Assembly (NCBI GenBank): GCA_965223165.1
Contig: CBDCVQ010000020.1
Location: forward strand, 1,612,001-1,676,000
Direction of reading: 5' to 3'
Length of the DNA: 64,000 nucleotides
From: JABDMH01 sp965223165
GTDB taxonomy: Bacteria; Bacteroidota; Bacteroidia; Chitinophagales; Saprospiraceae
Shown piece after piece: positions 60,879-64,000 of the stretch. Position 1 is the stretch's first letter; each line of letters begins with the position of its first letter. The notes below the pieces were generated by a model. That model was not told the DNA's origin. It saw only the letters and a list, made by a program, of their open reading frames with translations, and did no database searches. The position numbers and the translations under genes are program-made.

Positions 60879-61961
60879 ATGGATTTTTCCGATGGCTCGA
60901 ATCTCACCACAAGGTCGTCCTTTGAACCGGGAAAAGTGTCTTGGCGCAGCCCCTCCAACATCGCCTTGATCAAGTACTGGGGTAAGCATGGCGATCAGCT
61001 GCCTCAAAACCCATCCTTGAGTTTCACGTTGTCTGCCGCACACACCGATACTACGCTGATGTATGCCCCCAAAAAAGGGGTGGACCGTGAGGTCTCGTTG
61101 CTCTTTGACGGTCGGCCGGAAGCTCGGTTTCAAGATCGGATTGCGCAATACCTACAGAAAGTCAGTCGCTATCTACCCTTTCTGGATCAGATGGATGTAC
61201 AGATACACACGAAGAATTCTTTTCCACACTCCGCAGGCATCGCCTCTTCCGCTTCCGGTCTGAGCGCCCTGGCCCTTTGCCTGTGCACGTTGGAGGATCA
61301 ACTTTTTCAGTCCTTGTCCGATGATGAGACCTTCCGGCTCAAGGCCTCCTGGCTGGCACGGCTAGGTTCGGGCAGCGCCTGTCGATCCGTGTATTCGCGC
61401 CTCGCACTGTGGGGCAAGACCGGCCTTGTTGAGGGCGCCAGCGATCAATATGCCATAGCCCTCTCAGGTGGGATAGACAGCAGCTTCATCAACTACCAGG
61501 ATGCGATTCTCATCGTCGACCACGGAGCCAAGTCGATCAGCAGCACTGCTGGACATGGCTTAATGGAGAATCACCCCTTCGCCACCCAACGCTTTGAACA
61601 AGCCCGAAGAAACTTGCATCAGATATTGTCCGCCCTGCAGAATGGGGACCATGATCAATTGGGTCGGATTGTCGAGACCGAGGCCCTCCAGTTGCATGCG
61701 ATGATGCTGAGCTCCAACCCGTACTACGTCCTGTTTAAGCCCCATACCCTCAAGATCATAGACCTCGTCAGAGAGTTTAGAAAGACCACCCAATTGCCGG
61801 TTTACTTCACCCTCGACGCGGGGCCCAATGTGCATCTATTGTATCCCAGACATTGCAAAGCGGAGGTGGAGAGTTTCATCACCAGTGTATTGGTCACGTA
61901 TTGCCAAGACGGATCTTGGATCAGCGACCAGGTTGGCGAAGGACCCATCGAAATCGAATGA
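60879..61961 (+). CDS. mvaD: Diphosphomevalonate decarboxylase
   Basis: This enzyme converts mevalonate 5-diphosphate to isopentenyl diphosphate with ATP. The 360-residue GHMP-fold protein has SPSNIALIKYWGKHGDQLPQ, FPHSAGIASSASGLSALALC (ATP and catalytic Ser region), ARLGSGSACRSVYSRLALWG and the late LDAGPNVHLL with the catalytic Asp. It shows that the host makes isoprenoids by the mevalonate route. The stop is one base before the ATG of the rhodanese gene. Confidence 0.95.
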   Translation: MDFSDGSNLTTRSSFEPGKVSWRSPSNIALIKYWGKHGDQLPQNPSLSFTLSAAHTDTTLMYAPKKGVDREVSLLFDGRPEARFQDRIAQYLQKVSRYLPFLDQMDVQIHTKNSFPHSAGIASSASGLSALALCLCTLEDQLFQSLSDDETFRLKASWLARLGSGSACRSVYSRLALWGKTGLVEGASDQYAIALSGGIDSSFINYQDAILIVDHGAKSISSTAGHGLMENHPFATQRFEQARRNLHQILSALQNGDHDQLGRIVETEALQLHAMMLSSNPYYVLFKPHTLKIIDLVREFRKTTQLPVYFTLDAGPNVHLLYPRHCKAEVESFITSVLVTYCQDGSWISDQVGEGPIEIE

Positions 61962-61962
61962 G

Positions 61963-62487
61963 ATGAGCAGATCACACACACTAGTCTACATTCTAATAGC
62001 CGCAGTGGCCGCCTGTCAGGCCCAAACCGAGCGAAGCGCCCTGGTGCAGGATCCCGCTTTTGACAAGACCATTCGAAAGTACTTGGACTTCACCGTGCCG
62101 GTCATCAATTGCCAGGATCTCCGGGAGATGGGCGAAGAGGTGATCCTGCTGGATGCGCGAGAAGAAGAGGAGTATGAGGTGAGTCACATTGAGGGGGCCG
62201 CTCATGTGGGTTATCAGGACTTTGACGTAAGCAGCGTTGATCATCTGGACAAGGACGATCCGATCGTCGTCTACTGCTCCATCGGCTATCGCAGTGAGAA
62301 GATTGCCGAGCAGCTGCAGGAGGCGGGCTTTCGCAATGTGCGAAACTTGTACGGGAGCATCTTTGAGTGGGTCAATCGTGGCTTTGAGGTGGTCGATACA
62401 AATGATCAACCCACTGAGAAAGTACATGGATACAATCGCTCATGGAGCAAGTGGATATCCAACCCTGCCGTGACAAAAGTCTGGTAG
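61963..62487 (+). CDS. Rhodanese domain lipoprotein
   Basis: The 174-residue protein has a signal with lipobox (LIAAVAAC, lipid Cys18) and a single rhodanese domain: LLDAREEEEYEVSHIEGAAHV and the active-site Cys105 in VYCSIGYRSEKIAEQL, the intact CxxGxRS loop. It would transfer sulfur or act as a thiol/redox protein in the periplasm. The ATG at 61963 lies one base after the mvaD stop (TGAGATG) and gives a proper signal; a longer frame would overlap mvaD. Confidence 0.88.
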   Translation: MSRSHTLVYILIAAVAACQAQTERSALVQDPAFDKTIRKYLDFTVPVINCQDLREMGEEVILLDAREEEEYEVSHIEGAAHVGYQDFDVSSVDHLDKDDPIVVYCSIGYRSEKIAEQLQEAGFRNVRNLYGSIFEWVNRGFEVVDTNDQPTEKVHGYNRSWSKWISNPAVTKVW

Positions 62488-62497
62488 TACTATCATG

Positions 62498-62534
62498 CAA
62501 AAAGGCCCTGCGGGTGGGTTGCAGAGCCTTTTAA
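62498..62534 (+). terminator. Imperfect Rho-independent terminator after the rhodanese gene
   Basis: AAAAAGGCcCTGC pairs with GCAGAgCCTTTT across the loop GGGTGGGTT, followed by TTTTAAA. It lies between the convergent rhodanese and ompH genes and can serve both directions. Confidence 0.75.
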
Positions 62535-62559
62535 ATGTTATCGGTATGGGGTCTCTTTC

Positions 62560-63081
62560 TTAGTCCAGTCCGAGTTTCTTTCGTACCAATGCGGTGACGT
62601 CAAAAGACTCGTCCTTGTAGAGGAGCAGACCGGCGCTATCGTCAATGATGTATGTAAATCCGTTTTCCTTGGCGACCTCGGCGATTTTGGCACTGACGTC
62701 ATCCAGGATGGGTTGGAGCAGGGTCTTTTGCTTTTCCGCAAGCTGCGACTGCATCTCCTGCTCGTATTGTCCGATTTTTGCCTGCTCGTCACTCAGTTTC
62801 TTGCCTTCTTCTTCTAGCTGCTTTGGTGACAGTTCACCCTGCTGCTCTTTGCGCTGCAGTTCCGTGTACTTCTTCTGAAATTCTTGTACCATTCCCTCGC
62901 CCTTCTTTTGCAGCTGCGTCTGCAGCGCCTCGAGGTTGGCATTGGCTTGCTTCACTTCAGGGATATCCTGAAGGAGGGTGACGGAGTTAACATATCCGAT
63001 CTTCTGGGCAGATACCATCGTGCTCGTACCTACCAACAGCAAGCACACGACCAGATATCTTAGTAATTGACTCATTTTCAT
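62560..63081 (-). CDS. OmpH/Skp-family periplasmic chaperone
   Basis: The 173-residue protein has a signal peptide (LLRYLVVCLLLVGTSTMVSAQ) and the Skp/OmpH layout: IGYVNSVTLLQDIPEVKQANANLEAL, long Gln/Lys/Glu-rich tentacle helices, and the closing IIDDSAGLLLYKDESFDVTALV. Skp holds unfolded outer-membrane proteins for insertion by the BAM complex. A second paralogue lies upstream, an arrangement seen in Bacteroidota next to bamA, which would lie past the right edge if present. Confidence 0.92.
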   Translation of the reverse strand: MKMSQLLRYLVVCLLLVGTSTMVSAQKIGYVNSVTLLQDIPEVKQANANLEALQTQLQKKGEGMVQEFQKKYTELQRKEQQGELSPKQLEEEGKKLSDEQAKIGQYEQEMQSQLAEKQKTLLQPILDDVSAKIAEVAKENGFTYIIDDSAGLLLYKDESFDVTALVRKKLGLD

Positions 63082-63103
63082 CCTTGATCAAAATTTTGGT
63101 GCA

Positions 63104-63111
63104 CAAAAATA
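63104..63111 (-). promoter_or_regulatory. Bacteroidota-type -7 box for the ompH gene at 62560
   Basis: On the minus strand TATTTTTG matches TAnnTTTG, 22 bp before the ATG at 63081. It lies beside the inverted-repeat element at 63135-63304, so this copy appears to have its own promoter. Confidence 0.45.
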
Positions 63112-63134
63112 GTTTTTTTATAAATTTTTGGTCC

Positions 63135-63304
63135 GCTAGTGGTATGTCACATTAGAAGTTGTCGAATAAGTATGTGGTCATTTTCGTGAAAGGCAAGGCG
63201 TCAGAACGCAGGCAGGGCCGTAGTCCTGTCAAGGCTCTGCAACGTAGCATTTCGCGAAAAGGGGCCATAATTATCGACCATCTTTTAGTTGACAGACCAC
63301 TAGC
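63135..63304. mobile_element. 170-bp long inverted-repeat element between the two ompH genes
   Basis: GCTAGTGGTATGTCA (63135-63149) and its partner TGACAGACCACTAGC (63290-63304) begin imperfect arms of about 34 bp; pairing resumes inward (TATGTGGTCATTTTCGTGAAA near 63171 with its complement near 63249-63269). No reading frame. The core AAGGCTCTGCAACGTAGCAT (63231-63250) resembles 41177-41196. The element overlaps the stop codon of the upstream ompH gene: the TAG is part of GCTAGTGG. Confidence 0.7.
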
Positions 63305-63812
63305 TTTTTAGTGCTCGCATGACGTCCTGGGTCTTGTCGTATCGTTCGTTGCTGAAGATCACGCCGACACTGCCACCCTTGTCCAGAATAATGTCGTAGC
63401 CTCTCTCGGTGGCGTACGCTTGGATGGCACCATAGACTTTTTCCTGGATGGGTGAAACCAGGGCTTGCCTCTTCTGAAACAATTCGCCCTCCGGACCAAA
63501 CTTGCCTTTCTGCAAGGCACGTACCTCGCGTTCCTTGGCCACGATCTCATCCTCCTTCTGCCTCTTCATGTCTTCGCTCAGCAGGACCAGCTCCGCCTGA
63601 TATTTGTTGTACATGCTCTTTATCTTGTCTTGCTCGACAGATATCTCCTGGCGCCAAGTCTCGGCCATCTTGTCGAGATCTTCTTGCGCCTGCTTATATT
63701 CATCCATATTGTCCAGCAGATAAGCGATGTCGACAATAGCAATCTTTTGGGCGTATGACCATCCCGAAACTCCCAGAAAAAGCATCAGAGATAACCAAAC
63801 CGATTTTTTCAT
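63300..63812 (-). CDS. OmpH/Skp-family periplasmic chaperone (second copy)
   Basis: The 170-residue protein has a signal peptide (SVWLSLMLFLGVSGWSYAQ), KIAIVDIAYLLDNMDEYKQAQ, long charged helices (MYNKYQAELVLLSEDMKRQKEDE) and a C-terminal YDIILDKGGSVGVIFSNERYD. It is a second Skp/OmpH paralogue. Its last codons (KS-stop) run into the 170-bp inverted-repeat element, so its C-terminus was set or trimmed by that insertion. A -7 box TACTTTTG is at 63865-63858 on the minus strand. Confidence 0.92.
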   Translation of the reverse strand: MKKSVWLSLMLFLGVSGWSYAQKIAIVDIAYLLDNMDEYKQAQEDLDKMAETWRQEISVEQDKIKSMYNKYQAELVLLSEDMKRQKEDEIVAKEREVRALQKGKFGPEGELFQKRQALVSPIQEKVYGAIQAYATERGYDIILDKGGSVGVIFSNERYDKTQDVMRALKS

Positions 63813-63857
63813 ACTTACTTTATTTTCAATGTTTTAAACAAGATTGGATCGCGCATT

Positions 63858-63865
63858 CAAAAGTA
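63858..63865 (-). promoter_or_regulatory. Bacteroidota-type -7 box for the second ompH gene
   Basis: TACTTTTG on the minus strand fits TAnnTTTG and lies 45 bp upstream of the ATG at 63812. A TTG about 26 bp further upstream is a weak -33 candidate. Confidence 0.4.
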
Positions 63866-64000
63866 CAATATTAAAACACACGTTCCGTCTACAAGACTCC
63901 ATGACGATGACGGAGGTTACGGTCAAAAATCACGTTGGAAAATTTCCATATTTGTGCAAAGTCTACATTATCAATGGATTATAGATGCTGTAGAACCTAA

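Noticed and set aside
1..64000. CRISPR arrays, rRNA and tRNA genes
   Set aside because: No regularly spaced direct repeats, no rRNA segments and no cloverleaf with a CCA end or T-loop were seen in the gaps.
63974..64000. A possible short plus-strand gene at the right edge
   Set aside because: The ATG at 63974 meets a stop after eight codons, so no gene can be supported.

Overview
The window is a chromosomal segment of a Bacteroidota bacterium, most likely of the Saprospiria type. The evidence is a mutY-ssb-gldE-gldD cluster (gldD/gldE are gliding genes of this phylum), families largely restricted to it (DUF4294, a DUF4175-like coiled-coil giant, paired OmpH/Skp chaperones, WD40/PD40-OmpA proteins), a mevalonate-pathway decarboxylase, and TAnnTTTG boxes (the Bacteroidota -7 element) before recA, thrA, dapD and the ompH genes. 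The species cannot be named from sequence alone.

1-10.8 kb is housekeeping: the 3' part of rsmA, a YqeY protein, a TrpF-like protein divergent from an alkyltransferase-like protein, recA, the leftward mutY-ssb-gldE-gldD operon, comF, and a leftward M42 peptidase / pterin dehydratase / aminotransferase group. 11.1-19.5 kb holds a polysaccharide flippase, a PhzF protein, a 1132-residue secreted protein joining a degenerate peptidase domain, a beta-propeller and an Omp85-like barrel, a glyoxalase-II-like hydrolase, rnhB and an OmpA-type protein. 19.6-28.6 kb is metabolic: an ALDH7-type dehydrogenase with an NCS1-like permease, and a leftward cluster of alkaline phosphatase, SSS symporter, GH13 enzyme and MatB-like acyl-CoA synthetase. 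28.7-41 kb contains a CotH-like protein, a small quality-control operon (SRAP-like pseudoenzyme, dtd, MazG-like), an AT-rich gap with a cluster of DnaA-box-like sites, heme A synthase, a hydrolase, an M1 peptidase and the thrA-thrB-thrC operon.

41-53 kb contains a noncoding region rich in inverted repeats, ybeY with an RsbW-like ATPase and the DUF4175-like giant, a VTC/DUF4956 pair, a GT-C-like membrane protein, an M1 aminopeptidase lipoprotein with HEAT-like repeats, and dapD.

53.4-57.6 kb is a visibly foreign island. It is bounded by matching ends of an ISAs1-type insertion sequence with a 10-bp near-perfect target duplication (CAGCCCATgA/CAGCCCATcA). Inside are broken ISAs1, IS110 and IS21 transposase pieces, and an AT-richer cargo: an unrecognised lipoprotein, an unrecognised cytoplasmic protein, and a divergent small HTH regulator with a perfect palindrome between. 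This is the best candidate for an undescribed system; a lipoprotein effector with a partner protein is a hypothesis only.

57.7-64 kb returns to ordinary genes: a PAP2-like membrane protein, a PD40-OmpA protein, a DUF4294 protein, diphosphomevalonate decarboxylase with a rhodanese lipoprotein, and two OmpH/Skp chaperones. A family of hairpin/inverted-repeat elements (near 1.23, 22.7, 41.0 and 63.1 kb) is scattered between genes. No tRNA, rRNA or CRISPR array was seen.
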